Assembly (NCBI GenBank): GCA_039920305.1 | Contig: JBDSEA010000052.1 | Location: forward strand, 1-7,090 | DNA from: DASRAJ01 sp039920305 | GTDB taxonomy: Bacteria; Bacteroidota; Bacteroidia; Chitinophagales; UBA10324 | Direction: 5' to 3' | DNA length: 7,090 bases | In this document: positions 1 through 5,731 of the stretch, one piece after another | Layout: every line of letters starts with the position of its first letter | How positions within the stretch are numbered: position 1 is the stretch's first letter | The notes under the pieces: model-generated | Told to the model about the DNA's origin: nothing | The model's input: only the letters and a program-made list of their open reading frames with translations | The model's database searches: none | Made by a program: the position numbers and the translations under genes

Positions 1-1880
1 GAGAAGATATGGTCAGCTTCGGCGGCACTGTCAATCGTAACCTGCCAAAGCGTTCTTGTATCAGGATTCATTGTGGTTTCCCACAATTGCTCTGCGTTCA
101 TTTCACCAAGTCCTTTGTAGCGCTGTATCCCGACACTATCATCCTTCCCTCCGCCTAAATCCTTTACGGCCGCTTTACGCTCATCTTCGTCCCAGCAATA
201 CCGCTGCTCCTTTCCTTTTTTTACCAGGTATAAGGGCGGAGCGGCAATATAAACATGCCCTTTCTCCACCAGCTCCTTCATGTAGCGGTAATAGAAAGTA
301 AGAATAAGGGTGGTAATATGGCTGCCGTCAACATCGGCATCAGTCATAATGATGACCTTGTGATAGCGCATTTTATCCATTACCAGCTCCTTGGCATCAT
401 TTCGATGAACTCCAAGCGCCATAAACATGTTTCTGATTTCCTCATTATCATAAATCTTATGCTCCATAGCTTTCTCTACGTTCAGAATTTTACCGCGAAG
501 CGGAAGTATTGCCTGGAACCGCCTGTTTCTACCTTGTTTGGCTGTTCCTCCGGCTGAATCACCCTCAACGAGAAAAATTTCACAATTCTCAGGATCGGTA
601 TCTGAACAGTCGGCAAGCTTACCTGGCAGCCCTGTTCCCACCATTCCATTTTTTCTTTGTACCAGTTCACGTGCCTTCCGGGCAGCATTTCGTGCAGTAG
701 CAGAAAGTACAACTTTATTGATGATGATCTTAGCTTCGCGCGGGTGCTCTTCCAGGTAATAGGTTAGAAATTCACCCACCAGCTGATCCACTACCCCCAC
801 CACTTCGGAATTACCAAGCTTGGATTTTGTCTGACCCTCAAATTGTGGCTCCGGTACTTTTACGGAAATCACTGCGGTCAGTCCTTCACGGAAATCATCA
901 CCGGTAATTTCAAAATCTATTTTACCAAAAAGATTATTCTTATCGGCATATGACTTAAATGCACGGGTTAATGCTCTTCTGAACCCTGCCACGTGTGAGC
1001 CGCCTTCAATTGTATTGATGTTATTTACGTAGGAGTGAGCATTTTCATTAAAGGTATTGTTATACTGAAGTGCCACTTCCACTTTAATCTGATCTCGCTC
1101 ACCCTCCACCGTAATTGGCTCGGAAATCAGGGGCAGGCGCGTGGCGTCAAGAAATTGAACAAATTCTTTTAATCCGCCTTCGGAATAGAACGTTTCAGTA
1201 TTGAACATCCCCTTTTCATCTTTCTCACGCTTATCAGTTAGTGTAAGGTGAATGCCTTTGTTGAGATAGGATAATTCTCTCAGGCGCGCTGCAATCGTAT
1301 CGTATTTGTATTCAGTGATTTTAAAGATTGTTGAATCAGGAACAAACATTATTTCTGTCCCTGTACGGTCAGTAGTGCCCGTTTCCCTAACCTTTTCCTT
1401 CGGCTTTCCACGCTCATATTCCTGAAGGTATATTTTTCCATTGCGGTAAATGGTCGCACGCAAATAAGTTGAGAGTGCGTTTACGCACGATACACCTACA
1501 CCATGCAGTCCTCCGGAAACTTTATAGGAATCCTTGTCAAATTTTCCACCTGCGTGAAGCACGGTCATTACCACTTCAAGGGCTGACCGACCTTCCTTCT
1601 TCATGATATCCGTCGGAATGCCACGGCCATCATCATTTACCGTGATCGAATTATCTTCATTGATAAATACATCAATATTTTTTGCAAAGCCAACTAAAGC
1701 CTCGTCAACGGAGTTGTCTACTACTTCATATACGAGATGGTGCAATCCCCGTGTACCAACGTCGCCGATATACATTGCCGGACGTTTACGGACCGCCTCC
1801 AAACCTTCAAGAACCTGAATATTGTCAGCAGTATAATCCGTATTCTTTTTTTTCGCAACTTTTACTTCTTCGACAACCAT
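1..1880 (-). CDS. gyrB: DNA gyrase subunit B, 3' end cut by window edge
   Basis: ATPase subunit of DNA gyrase (A2B2), which introduces negative supercoils in the cytoplasm. The 626 codons seen run from an ATG at 1880 off the left edge. The GHKL ATPase domain shows the catalytic Glu E52 and Mg-binding N56 (YEVVDNSVDEA), D83 in NDDGRGIP, and the lid GGLHGVGVSCVNALS at about 123-137. The transducer domain carries QTKSK with K352, matching the ATP-contacting lysine of E. coli. The TOPRIM domain has EGDSAGG starting at E439 and the metal triad D514, D516, D518 in TDADVDGSH. RYKGLGEMN begins at R587, only 69 residues after D518, so the ~170-residue enterobacterial insertion is absent, as in other short GyrB proteins of ~650 residues. 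The sequence breaks off at ...DSAAEADHIF, so about 25-30 residues are missing. ParE is the alternative; the motif details favour GyrB. No Shine-Dalgarno is evident. Confidence 0.97.
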   Translation of the reverse strand, partial: MVVEEVKVAKKKNTDYTADNIQVLEGLEAVRKRPAMYIGDVGTRGLHHLVYEVVDNSVDEALVGFAKNIDVFINEDNSITVNDDGRGIPTDIMKKEGRSALEVVMTVLHAGGKFDKDSYKVSGGLHGVGVSCVNALSTYLRATIYRNGKIYLQEYERGKPKEKVRETGTTDRTGTEIMFVPDSTIFKITEYKYDTIAARLRELSYLNKGIHLTLTDKREKDEKGMFNTETFYSEGGLKEFVQFLDATRLPLISEPITVEGERDQIKVEVALQYNNTFNENAHSYVNNINTIEGGSHVAGFRRALTRAFKSYADKNNLFGKIDFEITGDDFREGLTAVISVKVPEPQFEGQTKSKLGNSEVVGVVDQLVGEFLTYYLEEHPREAKIIINKVVLSATARNAARKARELVQRKNGMVGTGLPGKLADCSDTDPENCEIFLVEGDSAGGTAKQGRNRRFQAILPLRGKILNVEKAMEHKIYDNEEIRNMFMALGVHRNDAKELVMDKMRYHKVIIMTDADVDGSHITTLILTFYYRYMKELVEKGHVYIAAPPLYLVKKGKEQRYCWDEDERKAAVKDLGGGKDDSVGIQRYKGLGEMNAEQLWETTMNPDTRTLWQVTIDSAAEADHIF

Positions 1881-2030
1881 ATTAAGATGGGAAATTAACT
1901 GTGAAAATGAAGTGGTAAAGTTAGTTCAAAGTCATATGAAAACGCAGGAAAGACGTGGGTTTTAGCGACTTTTTATTAACAAAAATTTGTTTACTGTATT
2001 AATTAAAGTTTTAAAAATAAATGGCTGAAA

Positions 2031-2050
2031 GTGGCAGTTTACGTGGCAGT
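2031..2050. repeat. Short direct repeat GTGGCAGT x2 at the promoter
   Basis: GTGGCAGT occurs at 2031-2038 and again at 2043-2050, a 12-bp period or about one helical turn. The last base of the second copy is the first base of the -7 box of the downstream gene. Two same-face half-sites beside a promoter could bind a regulator, but an 8-bp duplication can also arise by chance. Confidence 0.4.
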
Positions 2051-2057
2051 ATTTTTG
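2050..2057 (+). promoter_or_regulatory. Bacteroidota-type -7 promoter box (TATTTTTG)
   Basis: TATTTTTG is a full match to the Bacteroidota -7 consensus TAnnTTTG. It would place the transcription start near 2062-2065 and give a leader of about 26-29 bases before the ATG at 2091. No TTG is present at the expected -33 position; GTGGCAGT occupies that area instead. The leader is A-rich (GTGAAAAAAACACTTT) with no Shine-Dalgarno, which is usual in this phylum. Confidence 0.5.
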
Positions 2058-2090
2058 GATAAAAGACTTTTATTGTGAAAAAAACACTTT

Positions 2091-2645
2091 ATGAAAAATC
2101 TGTTAATCCCTGTTATCATCTTTTTATCACTAAGCGCTTATGCGCAAAAGGATAAAGACAAGCTTTTACCCCCCGATTTGCCGCGCAATGAAGAAAATAA
2201 CCAGGTATATTACAGGGAGGTGGTTACAGAGGTGGGTGCGGATAAGATGGAATTATTTAAGCGCGCCGGCAACTGGTATCACGATTTCTACAAAAATCCT
2301 GTCGGCATTGTAGAGGTGATAGATTCAGTAAGTGGTAAATTAATTCTAAAACCTGCATTCACAGTGTACAGGATAAAAAACAATGTAAAAGTGATGGCAG
2401 GAATTGTAAAATATACCCTTGAAATCGGATTCAAAGATCAGAAATACCGGTACGAGATCATGAACATTAATCTACAGGCATCCAGCTATTTTCCGATAGA
2501 AAAATTATTTAATGCCGGTGATCCTGACATAGCCGATAATTACCACACTCTGGATGAAGCCGGTAAATACTTTAATGACTTGATTGAAGATTTAAAAGCC
2601 GGTTTGCGTCAGCCAAGTATTAAGGTGAAAAAGGATGACTGGTAA
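2091..2645 (+). CDS. Secreted DUF4468-like hypothetical protein
   Basis: This 184-residue protein has a clear type I signal peptide: MKN, a hydrophobic run at residues 4-16, and an A-Y-A/Q cleavage site after residue 18. A periplasmic or surface location is inferred. The mature part opens with a Lys/Asp/Pro-rich linker (19-36), followed at about 38-130 by a pattern resembling DUF4468, a TBP-like-fold domain common in secreted Bacteroidota proteins: VYYREVVTEVGADKMELFKRAGNWYHDF is its helix-and-strand opening (given here in part as YREVV...ELFKRAGNW), and KDQKYRYEIMNINL its closing strand. A C-terminal helical segment (153-171) ends in a basic tail. No catalytic or metal-binding motif is visible, and the family has no established function. 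It stands alone, divergent from gyrB, with its own -7 box. Family assignment rests on recognition of the pattern, not a search. Confidence 0.85.
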   Translation: MKNLLIPVIIFLSLSAYAQKDKDKLLPPDLPRNEENNQVYYREVVTEVGADKMELFKRAGNWYHDFYKNPVGIVEVIDSVSGKLILKPAFTVYRIKNNVKVMAGIVKYTLEIGFKDQKYRYEIMNINLQASSYFPIEKLFNAGDPDIADNYHTLDEAGKYFNDLIEDLKAGLRQPSIKVKKDDW

Positions 2646-2727
2646 TCTGCATCATTAAATGGCTCTTTCTTCAACCTTCACAATTAATAAATGCTCGTTA
2701 ATTATAATCCTTACCTGCTCCTAGTCC

Positions 2728-2820
2728 TTAACTGTGGTTGTAATTCAACTCATAGAACACGAGTGTCATAGCAAGGATGAAAAGGAAGGTTGCTGCAATT
2801 ACAAAATATAATTTTTTCAT
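2728..2820 (-). CDS. Possible 30-residue single-pass membrane microprotein
   Basis: A minus-strand ORF of 30 codons plus TAA starts MKKLYFVIAATFLFILAM and ends in a polar ELNYNHS tail. This is the arrangement of a small membrane protein: two Lys at the N-terminus (inside, by the positive-inside rule), about 20 uninterrupted hydrophobic residues (4-23), then a short hydrophilic end. It could equally be an orphan signal-peptide-like sequence. It fills most of the otherwise empty 277-bp gap between two plus-strand genes. Upstream, TATTTTTA on the minus strand (about 2846-2839) is a 7-of-8 match to the -7 consensus, giving a leader of about 12 bases. I do not recognise a family. Hydrophobic ORFs of this length can arise by chance in AT-rich DNA, so conservation is the deciding test. 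Confidence 0.4.
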   Translation of the reverse strand: MKKLYFVIAATFLFILAMTLVFYELNYNHS

Positions 2821-2883
2821 TCCGGAAGTTTGAGGCCTTAAAAATAAGCATCCGTTTAATAGTCCGATATCTTCTTTCTCTTA

Positions 2884-2910
2884 TTGCAGGAATTCATTTA
2901 AATAACTTTG
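2884..2910 (+). promoter_or_regulatory. Promoter of the MBL-fold lipoprotein gene, start-deciding
   Basis: TTG at 2884-2886 and TAACTTTG at 2903-2910 match the -33 and -7 elements of Bacteroidota promoters, with a 16-base spacer that is slightly short. The predicted transcription start near 2914-2917 leaves a leader of only about 6-9 bases before the ATG at 2923. The in-frame alternative start TTG at 2908 lies inside the -7 box and so would not be on the transcript, which argues for ATG 2923. Confidence 0.55.
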
Positions 2911-2922
2911 CGCCTCCGGATC

Positions 2923-3753
2923 ATGAAAACTATTTCGCCTTCTGCACAACTTTTAACTTTCGTAATCGGAATGTTTATTTTTTCCGGATGCAGCGAATTC
3001 GGGCTGGATATTCATAAAGTAGATGACGATTTTTATATCATTCCCGGAAGTGGTGGAAACAGCGGGGTACTCATTGGTGATACATCAGTATTAATAATTG
3101 ATACCAAGATGAAGCAGGGCGCAGAACGTCTTCATCAGTGGATTGATACCAAGGCCGGGGGGAAAAAGGTATTTATTGTAAATACACACATTCATAAAGA
3201 TCATACAGGCGGAAATCATTTGTACAATAACCCCACAGTGATTGCCGGAGATTATGGCGTGCAGTATTGGAATGTATTGAATGCCAAGGAAGATATGCCG
3301 AATCAATGGCTTTCTGACAGCGTAACGATTACTTTCGGTGATGAAACGGTGCACATCATTAATATGGGCCAGGCTCACACTTTTGATGATGTAATTGTGT
3401 ATCTTCCAAAGCACCAGGCATTATTCACAGGCGACCTGGTCCTGAACCAGCAGCATCCATACCTCGATGAGCAAGCGGGGGCCAATGTTGACGGATACAT
3501 AACTTCATTAACTAAAATGCTTGATCAATATGCTGATGTAACTGTGATTCCCGGGCATGGTAAAATAGGGGAATCGCAACTGATTTTTGATTTTCGCCAG
3601 TACTTGATTGATGCTAAAGAGGCTGCTTCAAATCCTGACGATGAAGAAAACTTCCGTGGAAAATATATTGACTATATCAGCCTTCCTATAAGCAAGGCTG
3701 GATTTGATCAAACATTGCAATATATAAGGAACAGTGAGACATTGAGAATGTAA
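2923..3753 (+). CDS. MBL-fold metallo-hydrolase, predicted lipoprotein
   Basis: This 276-residue protein begins with a lipoprotein signal: a hydrophobic run and the lipobox F-S-G-C with C23 as the lipidated Cys, so it should be membrane-anchored outside the cytoplasm. The rest is one metallo-beta-lactamase fold. Ligands are complete: THIHKDHTGG gives H89, H91, D93 and H94, GQAHTFDD gives H152, TGDLV gives the bridging D171, and PGHG gives H212, predicting a two-metal (probably zinc) centre. The position that is Cys in class B1 beta-lactamases is Asp here, so an antibiotic-resistance role is not indicated; the pattern fits the general MBL hydrolases. The substrate is unknown. ATG 2923 is chosen over TTG 2908 because the latter lies within the -7 box and a start there would add MRLRI before a normal signal peptide. 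It converges on the CooC-like gene, with a 35-bp gap. Confidence 0.92.
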   Translation: MKTISPSAQLLTFVIGMFIFSGCSEFGLDIHKVDDDFYIIPGSGGNSGVLIGDTSVLIIDTKMKQGAERLHQWIDTKAGGKKVFIVNTHIHKDHTGGNHLYNNPTVIAGDYGVQYWNVLNAKEDMPNQWLSDSVTITFGDETVHIINMGQAHTFDDVIVYLPKHQALFTGDLVLNQQHPYLDEQAGANVDGYITSLTKMLDQYADVTVIPGHGKIGESQLIFDFRQYLIDAKEAASNPDDEENFRGKYIDYISLPISKAGFDQTLQYIRNSETLRM

Positions 3754-3775
3754 TGCTCAGGAATTTCTGACGTAG

Positions 3776-3811
3776 CGTTGAACGATTATTAATTCAGCGA
3801 TATTCTTTTTA
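3776..3811 (+). terminator. Possible terminator hairpin between convergent genes
   Basis: CGTTGAA (3776-3782) can pair with TTCAGCG (3793-3799), a 7-bp stem with one G-T pair and a 10-base loop. A T-rich stretch ending in TTTTT (about 3803-3811) follows. It lies 23 bases past the MBL gene stop and would end its transcript. The right arm falls within the last codons of the CooC-like gene on the other strand. The stem is short and the T-run is offset by a few bases, so this is tentative. Confidence 0.3.
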
Positions 3812-4556
3812 CTAACTCATTCAAGGCATTAACAGCGGGAGAGAATTGATTTGTATTAAGTACTGAAATGCCCTTCGCATCTGTTGCAGCTAATTGTTCA
3901 TCATAAGGAATGATGGCTTCAACCGGAAGGTCAATCCGCGCACAAAATTCACGGATGGCATTTTCGTCTTCGGCACTCTTAACCTTGTTGGCAACAGCTA
4001 CTATTTTTTTTATTCCGAGCTCCTTACCAAGGCGGTAAAAACGCGCTGCTGCTTCGAGCGACCGGAAATAAGGCTCCACTACACACAAAAGGATATCAAC
4101 GTACTTAGAGGTGCCGCGCTTCATCTGCTCAAGGGATGCCTCGAGGTCCAGTATGGTGATGCCATTACTTTCTTCCAATGCCGAATGAACAATTTCCCGC
4201 ACCGTAGTATGTAAGCCACACATGCATCCTGTTGAAGCATGCTCCGGCTGACCCACTGCAAGCAATGTAACGTTATCAGGAGCTTTTAATCCATATGTAT
4301 CCATCACCTGCCGGAGGGGCACTCCGAGTGTTGCGTATCTTTTTCCATCTTCCTTTTCTGTAACCTCCAGTAAATCTGTGCTGAGTGCTGGAGGGGCGGC
4401 GGCCTGAAGATCTATTCCCAGAATAAGCGCAAGATTCGGGTTAGGATCACCATCAATAGCAAGCACCGGAACCCCGCTTCTGCCAATAAGACGGCATAAC
4501 ATTCCGCTGATGGTAGTTTTCCCAACACCCCCTTTTCCGCAAACTGCAATCTTCAT
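3789..4556 (-). CDS. CooC-like metal-maturation ATPase (deviant Walker A, CxC)
   Basis: This 255-residue cytoplasmic P-loop ATPase belongs to the SIMIBI/MinD class, closest in pattern to CooC, the ATP-dependent nickel-delivery factor for carbon monoxide dehydrogenase. Seen in the sequence: deviant Walker A GKGGVGKTT at 7-15 with signature Lys K8 and P-loop Lys K13; switch-like IDGDPNPNLA at 34-43; G-C-M-C-G with C111 and C113, matching the CxC by which CooC dimers bind metal; Walker B region ILDLEASLEQMKRGT from I135, the CooC-typical DxEAxxE..xRGT motif; VVEP and ANKVK nucleotide-base motifs. Length fits the family (~250-265). One departure is Q144, where classical CooC usually has His (EH). 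No CODH, acetyl-CoA synthase or hydrogenase gene is in view, so the client protein is unknown. A -7 box precedes it, and the metal-binding YHS-like gene lies 67 bp upstream on the same strand. A ParA/Mrp-type role is less likely given the CxC. Confidence 0.88.
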   Translation of the reverse strand: MKIAVCGKGGVGKTTISGMLCRLIGRSGVPVLAIDGDPNPNLALILGIDLQAAAPPALSTDLLEVTEKEDGKRYATLGVPLRQVMDTYGLKAPDNVTLLAVGQPEHASTGCMCGLHTTVREIVHSALEESNGITILDLEASLEQMKRGTSKYVDILLCVVEPYFRSLEAAARFYRLGKELGIKKIVAVANKVKSAEDENAIREFCARIDLPVEAIIPYDEQLAATDAKGISVLNTNQFSPAVNALNELVKRISLN

Positions 4557-4598
4557 TGTAGCGTTTTAACTGTTTGGTTATTTTAAATCAATTTGTTT

Positions 4599-4606
4599 CA
4601 AATTTA
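4599..4606 (-). promoter_or_regulatory. Bacteroidota-type -7 box upstream of the CooC-like gene
   Basis: Read on the minus strand, TAAATTTG (4606-4599) is a full match to TAnnTTTG, 42 bases before the ATG at 4556. It would give a leader of about 35 bases. It sits in the 67-bp gap after the YHS-like gene. No TTG is seen at -33, so read-through from the upstream promoter is an equally good explanation of expression. Confidence 0.4.
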
Positions 4607-4623
4607 AGGTCTTGCGACATATT

Positions 4624-5052
4624 TTAATTGATGTTAGCTGAAAATTTCTCCGGGGAGGAATTGAAAATACTTTCGCAAGTTGAGCAGCACGTATAGGCAC
4701 TTTTACCGGTATATTTCACTTTCCGGCTTTCATCTGTAACAAGGAATACCGCGCCGCTTACCGGGCATTTTGCATAATCACCCACCTTTGCCTCCGATTG
4801 CATTACCACTTGTGAAGCATCAGCATTTTTCATGGCACAGGACTTCTCACAATTGACTGTCATTTGTGCATCATAGCCGGATGCTGTTTGGGTTATATGC
4901 CCGCAGCTGCCATTGCCTGTTGTTGCTTGTGAAACAGCCATTGCTGAATTTTCACTATAGCCCGAAGAGTTGCACGAATAGCTTCTCCAAGCGAAAAATC
5001 CGGCTGTTGCTATAATTAAGGTGGTGGAGAGAATAATGATTGTTTTCTTCAT
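4624..5052 (-). CDS. Membrane-anchored Cys-rich protein with YHS/TRASH-like metal-binding domain
   Basis: This 142-residue protein has an N-terminal hydrophobic segment (residues 4-22 after MKK) that is a signal anchor or uncleaved signal, with the rest predicted outside the cytoplasm. The middle (23-85) is Ser/Thr/Ala-rich and low in complexity, with Cys at 27, 50, 68 and 72; C68-EKS-C72 and the adjacent Met could bind metal. The C-terminal domain (about 88-142) has KCPVSGAVF with C96 and CCSTC with C122, C123 and C126, followed by F-x6-KF. This is the spacing of YHS/TRASH-type domains found in copper, mercury and other metal-handling proteins. It lies upstream of the CooC-like ATPase on the same strand with its own -7 box, suggesting a shared metal-trafficking role. 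The metal and function are not determinable from sequence; simple periplasmic metal sequestration is the plain alternative. Confidence 0.82.
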   Translation of the reverse strand: MKKTIIILSTTLIIATAGFFAWRSYSCNSSGYSENSAMAVSQATTGNGSCGHITQTASGYDAQMTVNCEKSCAMKNADASQVVMQSEAKVGDYAKCPVSGAVFLVTDESRKVKYTGKSAYTCCSTCESIFNSSPEKFSANIN

Positions 5053-5073
5053 AAAGCAGTATATTTAATTTTC

Positions 5074-5081
5074 CAAAAATA
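5074..5081 (-). promoter_or_regulatory. Bacteroidota-type -7 box upstream of the YHS-like gene
   Basis: On the minus strand TATTTTTG (5081-5074) fully matches TAnnTTTG and lies 21 bases before the ATG at 5052, giving a predicted leader of about 15 bases. No clear TTG is found at -33. The leader is AT-rich with no Shine-Dalgarno. This is the likely promoter of the YHS-like gene and perhaps also of the CooC-like gene beyond it. Confidence 0.5.
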
Positions 5082-5159
5082 CGATTTTCAGTTTCGATTA
5101 ACTATTTGCTTTTTTTGAAATGAATCTTACAGATCCATCACTTGCAGTTTAAACAATAA

Positions 5160-5447
5160 TCAGATTTTCATGGACCTGAAATCATTTACGTCATTCAGAT
5201 TCATTAAAGTTGGCTCCCGTTTGATTTCTGCTTGCTGAACCAGCATTCCGGGTAAAAATATTATTTATGCCAGTCCTGCCAGCTTTAAACTAAGCTCATA
5301 AAGCTTTCTGTTCTTTTCACGGTCATTTGCTCCGGATGATGTAGCCGTTTCCTTTTTATGAGAGAAATTTTCCATTAATATTTTCTGCTTCGGGCGGCAT
5401 TTCACGATTGAATTGCTGAATATGGAAAGTTCCATGTGTGTTCCCAT
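5160..5447 (-). other. Doubtful small ORF, split by one in-frame stop
   Basis: On the minus strand a 60-codon frame (5447-5265) ends at TAA. Its more natural start is ATG 5375, giving 36 residues: a polar first half, then a helical-looking REKNRKLYELSLKLAGLA end. The same frame stays open past the TAA for 34 further codons (5264-5163) to a TGA at 5162-5160, including MLVQQAEIKREPTLMNLN from ATG 5246. Either this is chance, or a gene broken by a nonsense change. I recognise no family, there is no promoter match, and its 5' part overlaps the T9SS relic on the other strand, which makes an intact gene unlikely. Confidence 0.15.
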
Positions 5448-5616
5448 ACTTGTGAGGAACTCATATGGACAAATTATTTTTACTTCATTCGAAAATATTA
5501 TCTCAGCTGATTGGAAAAAGGATTTAGATTTGAGAAAGTTACCAAATGGTATTTATTTTATTGAGATTAAAACAGAGAATGAATTGAGGAAAACGAAACT
5601 CATTGTTGCAAAATAA
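5362..5616 (+). pseudogene. Relic of a T9SS C-terminal sorting domain
   Basis: The frame is open from just after a TGA (5359-5361) to a TAA at 5614-5616. From about 5452 it reads VRNSYGQIIFTSFEN...DLDLRKLPNGIYFIEIKTEN...RKTKLIVAK. This matches the tail of type IX sorting domains (Por_Secre_tail, type A): a Y/N-x-x-GQ strand turn, LPNGIYF, then a Lys-rich end with TKLIVAK. Such domains always sit at the C-terminus of large secreted proteins and direct outer-membrane export. Here there is no cargo, no signal peptide and no PNP start motif; FTIE at 5401-5412 may be a degraded first strand. A gene caller might start at TTG 5413 and report a 67-residue protein, but a free-standing sorting tail has no evident use. 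I read it as the remnant of a deleted or frame-disrupted surface-protein gene. Confidence 0.75.
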
Positions 5617-5731
5617 ACGGTGACAAAACCGCAATTCATTCCGAAAAAAAGATTTCCCGGTCAATCAGGTAAAACATTTAATTCCGGTCTTTGTTAGTCA
5701 AATTTTTTTTCTTCCACTTAAAATTTTCACA

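Larger units (their letters stand above)
1881..2090. other. Divergent intergenic region between gyrB and the DUF4468-like gene
   Basis: This AT-rich 210-bp spacer must hold the promoters of both divergent genes. On the plus side a clear -7 box lies at 2050-2057. On the minus (gyrB) side the best match to TAnnTTTG is TAACTTTA at 1923-1916 (7 of 8 positions), 36 bases before the gyrB ATG. A second near match, TGACTTTG, lies just upstream of it. Neither has a convincing TTG at the usual -33 distance, so the gyrB promoter is only a suggestion. I see no DnaA boxes, riboswitch-like folds or ORFs here. Confidence 0.5.
5053..5731. other. 679-bp stretch without a confident intact gene
   Basis: This gap separates the divergent YHS-like and kelch-like genes. 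It holds the -7 box of the former near its left end, a doubtful minus-strand reading frame (5160-5447) and the T9SS sorting-tail relic (5362-5616). The final 115 bases before the kelch gene contain no full TAnnTTTG match; TTG at 5691-5693 and TAAAATTTTC at 5719-5728 are only a weak pair. No hairpin plus T-run, tRNA, repeat array or insertion-sequence end is visible. The region looks like decayed coding sequence. Confidence 0.6.

Noticed and set aside
56..1885. Several plus-strand and minus-strand ORFs of 60-100 codons opposite or within gyrB
   Set aside because: They are alternative-frame shadows of gyrB, which reads without interruption with all family motifs on the minus strand.
2682..2703. 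AATTAA / TTAATT inverted repeat after the DUF4468-like gene as a terminator
   Set aside because: Only six A-T pairs with a 10-base loop and no T-run; too weak to support.
2790..3017. Plus-strand 75-codon ORF overlapping the MBL gene start
   Set aside because: Overlaps the promoter, signal peptide and first codons of a well-supported gene in another frame; no family features.
3091..3414. 107-codon minus-strand ORF opposite the MBL gene
   Set aside because: Antisense shadow of a gene with intact metal-binding motifs.
2923..3753. Class B1 metallo-beta-lactamase (antibiotic resistance gene)
   Set aside because: The Cys ligand typical of B1 is Asp (D171, TGDLV), and the protein has a lipobox; a generic MBL hydrolase fits better.
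3894..4214. 106-codon plus-strand ORF opposite the CooC-like gene
   Set aside because: Antisense shadow; the minus-strand frame carries every ATPase motif.
3789..4556. ParA/Soj chromosome-partitioning ATPase
   Set aside because: The GCMCG and DLEASLE...RGT motifs are CooC features, and no ParB gene or parS-like site is nearby.
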